DNA from: Phaeodactylum tricornutum CCAP 1055/1
Taxonomy: Eukaryota; Bacillariophyta; Bacillariophyceae; Surirellales; Neidiaceae
Assembly: GCF_000150955.2 (NCBI RefSeq)
Contig: NC_011688.1
Coordinates: 372,001 to 436,000, forward strand
Length of the DNA: 64,000 bases
Direction of reading: 5' to 3'
Shown here: in pieces, positions 13,698 to 24,749 of the stretch
Position numbering within the stretch: the first letter of the stretch is position 1
Layout of the letters: each line of letters opens with the position of its first letter
Position numbers and translations under genes: made by a program
The notes under the pieces: model-generated
What the model saw: only the letters and a program-made list of their open reading frames with translations
The model's database searches: none
Told to the model about the DNA's origin: nothing

Positions 13698-14142
13698 GAG
13701 TCTGGTAGAGTCGCAATGGTGACGCAGGGTCCGAAAGCGGTCCGGCACCGACGAAACGGCCTCGGGGTATGGTACGCCGGATCCGGTCCGATTCTCAGTT
13801 TGGATTCGGTCGTTCCTCGGTCTCGTTGGCAGAGCCTTCTCCCGCAAAACCCAATCCACAAACTGGCGACGTACGGACACAATCGGTAGGAACGGAATAT
13901 TGTCACTGTAACTTCGGTTGGATGTGCTATCATCGAAACAGGATGGCGTGGGCCGGAAACCAAAGAAGCCCGCCTGGCAGGCTTTGTGACACGCTTCCGA
14001 TAGGAACCCGCAAAGTAGACATTTCGATCCCTAGGGAGACAATTTCAGTCAATAAGCCAAACTGCAGGAGGTCATTTCTTAATTATTTCTGTGTTCAATG
14101 ACTTCGTACCGAAAATGTCCGATCGGATGGTCACGACGCTAG

Positions 14143-14698
14143 CAAACGTGGCGACCACTATATCGACCAGTACTCGGCGGGTTATTCGCAGGCCCAAATC
14201 GCCGTGTATACGGGACCCCTTTGCCGGTGCTTGCGACAGTGACTACGCCATCCTCCCTCGCATGCGGACGCCCACACACACTTTTTTGGGCTGGACACAC
14301 CGGAAATACGCACCACGCCGATCGGATAATCGCACGAGTCTCCTTGGACGTATTCCAGTACCAAGTCGTTCCTTTGGAAAAACACCATGGTATTCCCTCC
14401 TCCCCACCGTGGTGCCGGTGCACCGAAAGACTCTGACCCTACAAGCAATACGGGTCCGTACCCCACGGGGCACTCCGAGCGCGCGCAAAGTGGTGTACCG
14501 CTCACAGTCACAACGTTGTGTTGGCCGACCGATCCAACGGCGGTGTACTACCAGCCGTCCCGGACTACCTACGAGTATCTCGGGGAAGCACTCCGCATTG
14601 TTGAAGAAGTCGAGTCGATCTCGGGCCAAGACAATGTCGCCAACGCAACGATCCCGAGCAGTCGAAAAGACAAATCGCCCACCGCGAGCAATCAATGA
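14143..14698 (+). CDS. Possible spliced hypothetical gene, start unresolved
   Basis: One plus-strand frame has natural composition (DHYIDQYSAGYSQAQIAVYTG, later YEYLGEALRIVEEVESIS) and ends at a TGA at 14696-14698. Two in-frame stops fall inside 14227-14358, which has a GT start and a TATTCCAG end and is a multiple of three, so it reads as an intron. Upstream, the frame would need a further intron (a GT near 14071 to an AG at 14142) to reach an ATG at 13943. That region overlaps the antisense 5' side of the URB1 gene, so the start is uncertain. No family is recognised. A competing long frame across 14091-14783 is rich in Arg/Ser/Thr and looks like a shadow. Confidence 0.33.
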
Positions 14699-14947
14699 AA
14701 CACTAGAGCCGCTGCTACCGTCGCCTGCCTCATTGGTGGAAGGAGTCTGCCACAGAGCCGTCACGGTCCGAAGCAAGTCTTGATGTTGGCGACAATGGCT
14801 TGCCTTGTAAACTATGCACACGCACACTACTAAAACAAACGTTTTTTCCGTATCCCCAGTCGTTGCCGTATCGCACCTTTCCGTAGCGTATGCTATGCAT
14901 CCGTGGAGTAGCTGCGGTGTCGTACCGTAGCCAACTGCTTGTTCCGT

Positions 14948-16040
14948 CTATGCTTTGAGTATTGTCCGGACCCCCAAGATTGTCAAAAGTCCAGAAAAGC
15001 CCCACCGCAACGTTGTCTCGTCCAATTGGAGACCCAACTTGCCACCCGTATAGGCGCCCACAAACGACCCCAGTGCCAAGGCCGGGGCAATCCGTACGGC
15101 CACGTTCCCGGCACGATAGTGGGTGTACGTTCCCGACAATGCGGGCAACGTCATTGCGGCCAAGGAGGTTGCTAATGCTTGGTAGTGGGTACAATCAGTC
15201 GCCAATGTCAAGGCTGGCACGACAATAGTTCCCCCGCCAACTCCAAACAAACCAGCCAAAAACCCGGAGCCCAGTCCAATGGCGGCGGGAGGAAGGAAAC
15301 GCGACAGCGGCTCGGACGGCATCGTCTCGGCTTCCGCCCGAGACGCCTCCGTCGCTTCGGCTCGTTGCGTCAGATACGCCTTCGCCGGCACGGCGGGGGC
15401 CATGAGTAACATGAGCACTCCCAGGGCCTTACGCAAGGTGGTAGCACTCGTACGGGTCGTCACGTGCGCACCCATCCGGGCCGTCACCATGCCGCACAAG
15501 GCAATCGCCGCCGCACTCTCCCACTGCACCTCGTGGACGTAGGACCAGGCCCCGGCCACGCCCGTGGCGCTCACGGCGAACAGCGACGTCCCGTGTGCCT
15601 GGTGCTGTGTGAGTCGTAACGCACGACTCGTCATTAACGGTATCATGACGAACCCGCCACTATTCACGCAATACGAGACACAGAGAGAGATGACGGATGG
15701 TATTCGGTGGAGTGTGAGTGACGCGTGATATACACAACACCGTACCGTACACGAACGAACGATTGATACCGGACGTCATGCCTGACCTTGTTCCATGGGT
15801 GTATCCTCTTGGAATATGCGCCACATATTACATTACGTACCCCATTCCGGCCAACGATCCCAGTACGCCCGCCGTACCGCCAATGGCAAAGGCGGTCGCC
15901 AGGGCGTGCGGTGCCGGCTCAGATCCGGTGACGTTGCCGTGCGTAACGTGCCGTCGACGGCTCACCCTGGGACCCAGTGTCGGCCGTGAGCAACCCCATG
16001 CGGCCCGGGAAGTAAATGGTGTAGACAATCGAGGTAGCAT
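14948..16040 (-). CDS. TauE/SafE-family membrane transporter
   Basis: Two exons (16040-15841 and 15659-14948; GTACGT donor, AATAG acceptor) join to rebuild the family hallmark: GTAGVLGSLAGMG runs into GGFVMIPLMTSRAL. The second half repeats it as SGFLAGLFGVGGGTIVVPAL, the internal duplication typical of TauE/SafE (sulfite exporter / DUF81) proteins. About seven to eight hydrophobic segments are visible in 303 residues. The N-terminus (MLPRLSTPFTSRAAWGC..., Arg/Ser-rich, no acids) looks like an organelle presequence. The family moves sulfite, sulfonates or other anions; the substrate here is not known. It lies downstream of RPT6 on the same strand, with 321 bp between them. Confidence 0.85.
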
Positions 16041-16361
16041 ACGGATACATTCCCAACGAGTGAGAGAGGATTTTCGAAACTCTTATAGTGTGCACCAGTG
16101 TTGGCAGACAATACCATACGCGATCCAAGGCTTTCTGAGAGTAGAAATGCGGATTCCAAGCTACGACATTTGGGGAATGCCGTTACGACATGAGAGTGAT
16201 ACGGCAGAGCATGGGACTGTGACCTACCACTACTACCTGCCAACCTTCCCAAATACCTATCCCGGATAGACCTACGCAAGGCTTCACGAACGTATTCTAT
16301 AGAGTAGAAACAGTCGAATGGACGTTCCCGTCCACCGCCTTGGCTCATTGACGGCCGGGGT
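16041..16361. other. Short intergenic region
   Basis: This gap lies between the RPT6 stop and the TauE start, both minus strand. No coding sequence is seen. It must hold the RPT6 3' UTR and the TauE promoter. Confidence 0.6.
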
Positions 16362-17777
16362 TTACTTCCACAACCGCTGTAGAGAAATATTGGTATCACT
16401 GTCTTTCTTCATAACCTTGGCGACGGCCATTTCAAAGTCTTCCTGGGTCACGTGCACCCGTCGTTCACGGAGGGCAAACATCCCGGCTTCGGTGCAGACG
16501 GCCTTGCACTCGGCGCCACTCGCGTTGGCCATTTTATCCGCAATGCTGTACAGATCCAAATTCCGCAAGAGATTCATTTTACGCGAGTGAATTTTGATAA
16601 TCGCCATGCGATTTTCCGTATTGGGGTTGGGGAATTCTATTTTGCGGTCGATACGGCCGGGGCGTAGCAGTGCGGCGTCGAGAATATCGATGCGGTTGGT
16701 GGCCATAATGACTTTGATGTTTTGGGCGGGTTCGAATCCGTCCAACTGGTTGAGGAGTTCCAGCATGGTTCGTTGGACTTCGGAATCTCCGCCCCCGCTG
16801 CCCCCACGCGATTGCCCGATGCTGTCGATTTCGTCCATAAAAATGATGGAGGGTGCGGCTTCGCGGGCCATGACGAAGAGTTCACGCACCATCCGGGAGC
16901 CTTCTCCAATGTACTTTTGCACGAGTTCGGCTCCACTGACGCGAATAAAGGTACAGTCGGTGTGGTGCGCGACGGCTCTGGCCAACAGCGTCTTGCCCGT
17001 TCCGGGAGGGCCGTACAACAGGACGCCTTTCGGTTGGGCCACGCCGAGCGATTCAAAAAGCTCCGGATGCTTGATCGGCAACTCGATGACTTCCTTAATT
17101 TCCATGACTTGCTTTTCGAGGCCACCAATCATATCGTAGGTCGAATCCGGCACGGCTTCCACTTTCATCAGCGAGACGAGGGGATCCACCTTGGTGGGCA
17201 GAATCTTGTGCAGGGTATAGGAGTCGTTGCGCAAGGCGACGCGCGTATTGGGCTGACAGCTTTGTATGTCAATGTCCTTGTCCAAATCAACAATGTACTT
17301 GCCTTCCGGATTGATCTTGACGAGGATCTTGTTGAGTCCCATGGGTTTCACGACTTCCCCCACGTACGATCCCGGCTCCTGCAAATGGTAGAGTTCCTCC
17401 CGGAGCATCCGGACGTGTGCGTTGATTTCGTTACGACGCGCTTGGAGACGCAACAAGTCGGCACTCCGTTCTTGTACCGTCTAGGTGTATATAATCGTGA
17501 ATATATATATATGTGTGTGTGTGTGTGCGAAAGAAAGCAACAAGACCGGTGAGGAATGGTACGCACGGGACGGGGTGCGGTCGACGAATGCGGACGGGAC
17601 GGTGAATCAAGTGGCAGTACCGACATTCCCAAGTACCTGTCTATCTATCTGTATACCTGTCTATCGGTCTACAGACACACGTACCTCACGCAATTCCGCA
17701 ATTTTAGAAGCGTAGTACTTGCCGGTGCTCGAACCAGTAGCGTCGTGCGAGGTATTCATGGCGACGGCGGTGGACAT
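16362..17777 (-). CDS. RPT6: 26S proteasome regulatory ATPase subunit 8 (RPT6)
   Basis: Exon 1 (17777-17685) encodes [12 protein letters not shown]...[13 protein letters not shown] 204-nt intron with GTACGT donor leads to exon 2 (17480-16362), giving 403 residues, the normal RPT6 length. Visible parts are the N-terminal coiled coil, the OB-fold region, Walker A GPPGTGKT (about 188-195), Walker B IIFMDEID (about 243-250), the second region of homology with ALLRPGRID, and a C-terminal LQRLWK tail. RPT6 is one of six AAA ATPases forming the base ring that unfolds ubiquitinated substrates and feeds them into the 20S core, in nucleus and cytosol. The intron contains an (AT)n(GT)n microsatellite. 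Identity with RPT6 rather than another RPT rests on overall likeness; the family call is certain. Confidence 0.93.
17501..17527. repeat. (AT)n(GT)n microsatellite in the RPT6 intron
   Basis: An alternating AT then GT run lies inside the only RPT6 intron. Similar dinucleotide runs recur in introns and leaders elsewhere in the window. Confidence 0.9.
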
Positions 17778-19208
17778 GGGGTACCACGTTCTTCGTCGTC
17801 TCCCACAAAGGGTTTTGTTGGGAACAATTGCACGAGCGGCGAAAGGAACGTGACGATTTTAAGTAGAAAGATACGTCTGTCTGTGTATCTAATTGTGATG
17901 TATCGACATTGATATGGATTGGAGTGCGATGGTGGTAGACAGAGGAGTATGCCCATGGTGGAGGTCGAGTCGAGTCGGGGTGGGGTCGAGTGCGGGATCA
18001 CGGCGTGTACCGGTCGGGGACACGACAACACCAAAACCACACGGGACGAAGCGGACGGAAGCTCCGCGAAGTACGAGTCGGAACACCCCGGCATGACTCA
18101 CGAATCGTACGGAAGAACGGTCCACCGGACGGACCATCCAACGGGAGTTTCCGGGTGGATCGAGCCACACGTGCCCTACTACAGCCCTTCGTCACACTGG
18201 TCCTAAGTCTTGGAAAGTTTCCAATTTCGAGCGTTTTCCACGATTGCTCGTTCTAAGTCGAATCCGTCGTTCGGGGAGTCGGTCGTCGGGTCCGCGCGAT
18301 CGACCGTCTCAATACGTGCTATTGCTAGGGTGGTCCCCACGCTTTGCTGGCGCGCAAGGACGGGCGTACACTTCTACAGCAGTCGTACGAAGTCTTTCCA
18401 CGGCTGTTCAACGTTCGCAACTGTTGACCAACGCACGCAAGTAGTGTGGGCCGGAGCGTTTTCGCGGTGGGCAAGGAACAAAGGGCAGCGCCATTCTAAC
18501 GGTGCCGGTTGTACCGGTCGTACGATATGCTACTAGTAGAGAGCACCGTTCCGGTGTGCGCACACAAAATCTTGTCCTTCCCATATCTCTCTTGCTCTCT
18601 CGCGAGACTGCCGATACCAACCGACCAAGGGACGAGCCGGTTCCCCCTTCGTCTCCATCGAACCGTATCGCACGCCTTGGGCGCTCCGACAGTTTCGTCT
18701 CTCACGCGAGCCGTGTGTCGTCCCGAACTCGTATCGCGTGCTTCGCACTGAAGGAATCCCGCACGTGGTAGGTACGTACCCATCCACCATCCCCGTTACA
18801 CATTCACCCGTACGCCGGTCCCCCCCGTCTCTCCGGACGCATGCACACGCCCTTGGCACGTCGATTGGCAACACACGGTCCGTCGAAAAGTCAGTGACGA
18901 AACGGAACGAGTGGTCGATACACCGTTCGTCCGCATCCCCCACAACGTACCCGCCACAGGAGTATTTGCCGGAAGTGTTTCGGCATCGCCCCGCTGCCGA
19001 CAATCCGCCCGGTACGTCGTTGGTCTCTCTTTTGTGCTAATTCAGTCCACCCAACCGGACGCTTCGTTGTGGAATAGTTGTTGTGGGACTGGCGTGGTTA
19101 TTGTTCGTTGCTGCCGTAGATTCATCACACTCACACTTTACGCTCCTCTCACACACACACACACAACACGTTCGCTGGGTAACACTCGCAGGATCGCTTG
19201 GTTACAGG
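17778..19208. other. Divergent promoter region between RPT6 and the MYB gene
   Basis: About 1.4 kb separates the RPT6 start (minus) from the MYB start (plus). Several ORFs of 60-150 codons occur on both strands, but all look like chance reading in GC-rich DNA (Arg/Ser/Thr-rich, overlapping on both strands). A (CA)n run lies at about 19150-19165. No RNA gene or transposon end was recognised. Confidence 0.55.
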
Positions 19209-20587
19209 ATGCCCAATCGCCGACGTTCACGTGGAGACGACAATGACGACGAAAGTGTGAGTGACGACGCCAGTAGTGCCAAGGCACCGAAACGAGCGGC
19301 GCTGAACAAAAAAGCCTGGACGACGGAACAGGACGAGGCCTTGCGCAAGGCCGTCCAACGCGAACAAGCACAGCGTGACAACAACAATGACGACGACGAA
19401 GAAGAAGAAGATTGGGAAACCATTGCACAGTCCGTTCCGGGAAAAAGTGCCGTACAGTGTTTGTTCCGGGACCTGGTACTTCAGAAAAAACAACACACCA
19501 ACCAGACCCGACAACCGCAGGTGCCGTCCCAGGAAGACGATGATTCGTCCTCCCCCCAGGACGACCCGGAAGGGAACTGGACCGCGTCCGAAATTGAACT
19601 CCTCAAACGCCTGGTCGATCAGTACAAGGACACGGCGCCGCGATGGAACGAAGTTGCCGCCAACTTTAACGGACACAACGCCATCGACTGCCTCACCAAA
19701 TGGCAAGGCGTCACCAATCCACCGGTCATTAAAGGCAAAGGATCATGGACCATGGAAGAAGACATTATTCTCCGCGAAAAAAGGGCCATGTACGGACGCA
19801 AGTGGGCCAAAATTGCGGCCTTTCTGCCCGGGCGCCAAGGCAAACAGTGTCGCGAGCGCTTTGTCAATCACTTGGATCCCGAGCTCAAAAAGGGTGAATG
19901 GACCGATGACGAAGAAGCCATACTCATCGCCATGCACGAACACCACGGAAACCGGTGGGCCAACATTGCCAAAAACCTCCCCGGTCGATCCGACAATGAC
20001 GTTAAGAATCACTGGTACTCGACGATTCAGCGAAAATTTCAACAACACGGCAAGGATGTGAGTTGGGCACCACCGTATACCGAACCGAGATTTCCCTTTA
20101 AGTTTTGCGTCACTCACACCGCCCTTGCGTTTGCCTCTTTGATCAGAAACTCATACAAGCAGCCGTCCAACAAGTACAAATGATGCAGCAAATGGGCACC
20201 ATGCCCACACAGCAGCCACAGCAACCCGCGTGGCCAGCGGGACCCTACAATCAAGCTACCGCTTCGCACCACGCCCCTCCGCCTCCTCATTATCCATACG
20301 CCTATCAGTACCCACCGCCGCCACCCCACTCGGCACCGCCTGCACAACCGGGCAAAGAAGGCGATATGACCGGCCAACAGCACCCTCCTCCCCCGTACAT
20401 GTATCCACCGCACCCCCACATGCCTCCGCCACCCTACTATCATCACTACGGACCGCCGCCGGGCCGGCACGAGGGCGGCAAGACCGACAAGGACCAGGCG
20501 CGGTTCAACTATATGGGAGCCGGCATGGGATCACCCGCCAGCCGGGATCGTCGGGGTAGTGTAGGGAACAGTAATAACGAATCGTAA
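19209..20587 (+). CDS. Multi-repeat MYB DNA-binding protein
   Basis: Two exons (19209-20057 and 20147-20587; GTGAGT donor, GATCAG acceptor) give 429 residues. An acidic N-terminus is followed by four SANT/MYB-type units. The first is divergent and interrupted by an Asn/Asp run (KKAWTTEQDEAL...DWETIAQSVPGKSAVQC). The second is NWTASEIELLKRLVDQY. The last two are canonical: SWTMEEDIILREKRAMYGRKW and EWTDDEEAILIAMHEHHGNRW, the latter ending NDVKNHWYSTIQRK. The second exon is low-complexity Pro/His/Tyr/Gln-rich, a likely activation or interaction region. It is a nuclear transcription factor of the 3R/4R (c-MYB/SNAP190-like) kind. Targets are unknown. The GTG 126 bp upstream is not a likely start; the ATG at 19209 is used. 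Confidence 0.88.
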
Positions 20588-20735
20588 AAAGCTTTTTGAC
20601 AAGTAACAGCAGGTAGCGATTTCAGTTAGCCTACTACTTTAACTACGAGTGCTGGCTTTTTGGTAGAGAACAGGGATTTTTAGACCATTCGTCACTCAGT
20701 ATGGACAGAACCTGAGCGTGTACTCGAAATCAGGA

Positions 20736-22190
20736 CTACCGAGGAGCGCCGCCACGCTTGGGTGCGGGAAACGAGAGTGGTACCTTGAGCGTCACGTTGG
20801 TTTTGCCTGACCCCGCTTTCCGGTTGACCGTGAACCCTGCCTGTCGCAACAAATGCGAGGCGTCCTTGATGTCCATCTTCAGATCGTCTGACAAAGGTTT
20901 GATATTCTCGGCCTTCATGGTTTTGTTGCCGTCCGCAATCACATACAGTATGAGAACGTGGACTGCGCACTTGTCTCTGTGGGCCTTCGACACGACATAG
21001 CCCGGCTTGCCGTCCTCGCTTGTCATGGACGTGGCGAACAATTCCAACCAGCGGGACGCAATTTCGATAGGGACACCGAAAAATCGGGATCGACCTTCAT
21101 CCGAAGGGGGAATGAAACGGCGTTTTGAGAGTTTACCGTACAGAGTTGTCCAGTAGTTGCACAGCATTGCAGCTTTGAGTGCCCGGCTCATGCGGTCGCC
21201 TTTATCGGCGTGCTTGTGTATCAGAAGTTTGAGCGAATCGTTCCAATCCGAGGCTTGCTTGGCCTTCCAGGACGCGTTAGCGTCTTCTTCCGCGTTATCG
21301 CCCGGTCCGGCGCGTTTGCCTTCCAAAATGGCTTCCGCGACCTCTTCCTTTTCCAAACAAGCATTGACCACTCTCGTAACGTAGAACCAAGCGTCCTCCC
21401 CCACCATGGCTTTGAGGTCGTACACCAATTCGGGCTTGCTGGCTTCTCCATCGAAGGGTGGTAAGAAGGACTTGCGCCATTCGCGAGTCGCCACGTCCAC
21501 GGCAGACTCCGTCTGTTTCTCCTCGGCGTTGCCATTCTTTTGGGACGCCACGTGCTCAACGGCGATTCGATTGGATTCCGACATGCCGTCGCCTTTGAGA
21601 AAGTTATTGACCATGGCGGAGCCGGCACCTACAACCGCATCCACGTTGACCCGATTGGCTTCTTGCGATCGCAATACTTTTCGTTTTTTGGACGACCCAA
21701 AGTCCTCAAACAAAGCTCGTCGATGCTCGGCACCGGTCAGATTGCGTCCGTTAATGTTGGCCGCCTTGTCGTCGTAGGATGGGACTGACTGGGCCAAGGC
21801 GTAAACGTGTCCCTGCGATGCGGTACGGTGTAACGCCAGCGTACCCGTCTCTCGATCGTATACGCCCACCGCCAGCTGCGTGCGACGGGCCTGAATGTCT
21901 GCGGCCGTGGCGTGCGATGTGTACAAACAAGCTTGATCGCGACCGATCAAGACGCGTCCGGCCGAGTGGGATACGTTCTGTTTGTTCTTTGTACCGGTTG
22001 ATGCGACGGAAGCTGAATTGGAAGGCAACGTCTTCCATAAAAATTTAACGGGTTCGGCGTTTGACGGAGCATCGTTATCAGCGAGTAAAGAAGCCGGCAA
22101 TCCGTTCGGAAAGGAACAGACCAACGGGCCTTCCTTATGGGAAACGACTTGAATCTCGGCAACTTTGCGCTTGCGGTATGTGGATGACAT
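20736..22190 (-). CDS. RPA49: RNA polymerase I subunit A49-like
   Basis: A single exon of 484 residues. The N-terminal half has the A49 dimerisation-domain signature (GVYDRETGTLALHRT, then LFEDFGSSKKRKVLRSQEAN). The C-terminal half holds the tandem winged-helix region (IPPSDEGRSRFFGVPIEIAS, then DDLKMDIKDASHLLRQAGF). A49 pairs with A34.5 on RNA polymerase I and aids initiation and elongation of rRNA transcription in the nucleolus. The gene converges on the MYB gene with about 150 bp between their stops. It and URB1, 7 kb away, both serve ribosome production, though nothing shows co-regulation. Confidence 0.88.
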   Translation of the reverse strand: MSSTYRKRKVAEIQVVSHKEGPLVCSFPNGLPASLLADNDAPSNAEPVKFLWKTLPSNSASVASTGTKNKQNVSHSAGRVLIGRDQACLYTSHATAADIQARRTQLAVGVYDRETGTLALHRTASQGHVYALAQSVPSYDDKAANINGRNLTGAEHRRALFEDFGSSKKRKVLRSQEANRVNVDAVVGAGSAMVNNFLKGDGMSESNRIAVEHVASQKNGNAEEKQTESAVDVATREWRKSFLPPFDGEASKPELVYDLKAMVGEDAWFYVTRVVNACLEKEEVAEAILEGKRAGPGDNAEEDANASWKAKQASDWNDSLKLLIHKHADKGDRMSRALKAAMLCNYWTTLYGKLSKRRFIPPSDEGRSRFFGVPIEIASRWLELFATSMTSEDGKPGYVVSKAHRDKCAVHVLILYVIADGNKTMKAENIKPLSDDLKMDIKDASHLLRQAGFTVNRKAGSGKTNVTLKVPLSFPAPKRGGAPR

Positions 22191-22806
22191 GAAAGAGGTC
22201 AGCTTCGTCTCGAATTTCTCGACTGGCGTTGTTCAGAAACAGGTCTTTCGAGAAAACAAAGAGCTATCTACACCAAGAGGATAGCTCAGGAAGACCATAC
22301 TCGACAGACATGAGTGGTGACTGATGAAATGGTCGGATTGGTTTTGCGCTTTCTCGTGGTTCAGAGTGTTCTACAGCAAAACGAGACACAAGAACCCTAC
22401 GGTTAGCGCGAAGCAAAAGTGGTCAAAGGACAGACATCGTCCCGTTGGGAAAGCCGAACTCGCATTAGGATAGCCAGTCGAGCAAATGTTCTTCTGACAC
22501 CGGTTCGGAAGAACTCTGAAAATTGATACAGGAAAGATTTAAAAATTTTTTCGGCCAACGGTTACATCCAATGTTAATAGTACTCTTCACTGTTCAGGAC
22601 ACTCTAACAAACGAGGATACATATAGCAACATCTGTGCAGGATTGACAAGGCGAAGCAAATAATGAATAGTAAATATTCACGATCATCCCTGTCAAACGG
22701 AATATCCTTTGATGAAAACTTTGCCTTGCGCTAGCCACTCACGAGACGACCGCAATCGTAATCTCGGTTACATCTACACACAAATTTTACGCTTAAATTG
22801 ATTGTC
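22191..22806. other. Intergenic region upstream of the first lipase-like gene
   Basis: This is a divergent promoter region between A49 (minus) and lipase copy 1 (plus). No coding sequence, repeat or RNA gene was recognised. Confidence 0.55.
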
Positions 22807-24749
22807 ATGATTTGCCGCATCGTAACCTTCCTGTCGTTTTTCGCCCTCTCCTCGACTATCCTTGCTGCGGCATTGGAGGCCGAGCGGAACGGAAAGTCGT
22901 CCTCATTGTTGGAGTTCCTGCGCGATCCTATTGGCCTGGAAACCGCCCGTCTTGATGCCTCCCATCACCAACGCCAATGGCGAGCTTTGCAAGGATCTCC
23001 GGCTTGCGGCGACCAGATAAGTACCATATAGGCGGGCGAGATTCGTCAAATTGCCGCTTTGTTACTCGACACCGTTTTGGTGGATGGCTTGGCGGCCTTC
23101 CGTGATACAGCTTTAGCGGCAATCGATCAGGCGGTCAAATACGATTTGCAAGTCGTCAAGGTCTGCAGTTCTTGCATTGAAACAAACGACTCAACTGTGG
23201 ATGATTCTTGGAGGACTGCGGAAGGGTTCGGATCCTACAATAGTTACTGTAACGAAAACATATTCGGGTTCGATGCCCAGCACAGTGCCGCGATGTTGAT
23301 ACCGCTTGATAGCGTGACTGGATTGCCTGTCAGCGGAAAGCTACGTGGCCTTATGACCATGCACGGACTCTTGCTGGTCAATCGAGAATCCCCTAGCGAA
23401 ATCTTGCCCCCCAATCTGACAGAGTCGTTGGCTGCAACTGGTCCCGAGGCCTTCTTTTTTACAACCCTTGATTTCTTAGAAAGCCTCATGGCGTCGTCCT
23501 CTGGCGCAGTTTCGCTGATCCCAGACTTTCTAGGCTTCGGCGAGTCAGCTTCCACACACAACCGTGTAAGCATATGAGGAAGTAGCACCTCATTTTTTGA
23601 CACGGAGCATACCAGGAAAGCCACAAATACTCACACATTCCCTTTTTCAACACACCTTAGACTATTATTGTGCCAGAATTTTACATGCAGTCAGCTGCCC
23701 AGGCTTATTTTGGCGCACAAAGCTCTTTGGACGAAAATACGAATGGATGTACACAGCTAGACAATGTGTGGAATGTTGCCGGGTCCTCCGATGGCGGTTT
23801 TGGATCCATCCTTGCTGCCAAAGCCCTCCAAGCATTGGACGACCGTATCCTGAATGTATTTGCTGGCGCGCCCTACCTTGATGCCAACATACAACTCAGA
23901 TTTGTTTTTGGTAGGTACAATTTATAGATTGGATCTGGAACTTCCACAGTACGGAAACAACTGACTTTTTCAATCTCATTATTAGAGACTTATATCAGTG
24001 GCAGCTTCAGCCCAGACAAGGACAATTTCTTTTTGCAGCTGTTCATTCCATTTCTTGGCTTCACAGGCTCAATTGATAGCCCTGGATACCTTAACACTGG
24101 CACGGGGCAAAAGTTCATTGACGCTTCTCAGCTTGATGCAGTTACCAAGTGGATGGCAAATCCTTCTCCTCTTGAACCAACGGAACTTGCCTCTGTTGTA
24201 CCCTTCCCAGCACTTGACATCTTAGACAGGGACTTAGTGGAAATGTACCAAACGGCAATTGCCACCAACATTACCAATCCTTGCTTGGAAGGCCTGCTCT
24301 TCAACACAACTGACAAATTGTGTGATGTTCTTAATCAAGGGAGCCTACTCACCATTCTCCAAAGCTTTGACATTCAAACTCAGCTTTGCTACAGCCAAGG
24401 AGACACAATCAATACCCCTGACAATTTTATCCCCGAGGTTTTTGAGAACATGCTTGTTTCTGAAGCAACCTCGCTTTTAAACGGAATATTACCCGTTACA
24501 GGTGATCACTTGGAAGCTATTTTCCTATGCAAAATCAACCCAATTAGCTATTTTGCTATGAACATTTCTTTGAGCATGGATCCTCCAGCTATGGTAACTC
24601 CCCTTGAAGGGGATGAATTGGCAAATTGCTTGAAAGTATCCAATTCTCCTACCAGCTCCCCAATACCCAGTTCTGACGCTATGACGATGGGATTATTGGC
24701 TGTGTCTACTGTCCTTATTGAAGCCTATTTCTTTATATTTGATTTGTGA
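22807..24749 (+). pseudogene. Secretory-lipase-like gene, copy 1, with premature stop
   Basis: The exon plan is identical to copy 2: 22807-23565, 23661-23910, 23986-24749, with the same exon 1 and exon 2 lengths (759 and 250 nt). The encoded product has a signal peptide, LIPDFLGFGES, the GxSxG elbow GSSDG in exon 2, a QGDTINTPDNF segment (acid region), TGDHLEAIF (likely catalytic His) and a hydrophobic C-terminus like a GPI signal. It belongs to the alpha/beta-hydrolase fold and resembles secretory (LIP) lipases. Codon 75 (23029-23031) is TAG; copy 2 has ACA at that site. Everything downstream is otherwise open and conserved, so the lesion is recent, or the stop is read through, or it is an allele or sequence error. 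As it stands, only a 74-residue fragment would be made. Confidence 0.82.

Noticed and set aside
13695-13880. GTG at 13880 as the start of URB1
   Set aside because: Nuclear eukaryotic genes rarely start at GTG; the first in-frame ATG at 13697 was used while an upstream exon is left open.
14091-14783. Long plus-strand ORF of 230 codons
   Set aside because: Extremely rich in Arg/Ser/Thr/Pro, as expected for an out-of-frame reading; another frame over the same DNA looks like natural protein.
16594-17552. Plus-strand ORFs of 181 and 276 codons over RPT6
   Set aside because: Antisense shadows of a highly conserved AAA ATPase.
17878-19040. Several overlapping ORFs of 60-156 codons on both strands
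   Set aside because: All occur in GC-rich intergenic DNA with few stops, overlap one another and lack conserved motifs.
23021-23031. An 11-nt GT...AG stretch that would remove the stop in lipase copy 1
   Set aside because: Far below the size of any spliceosomal intron, and the paralogue codes through this position.
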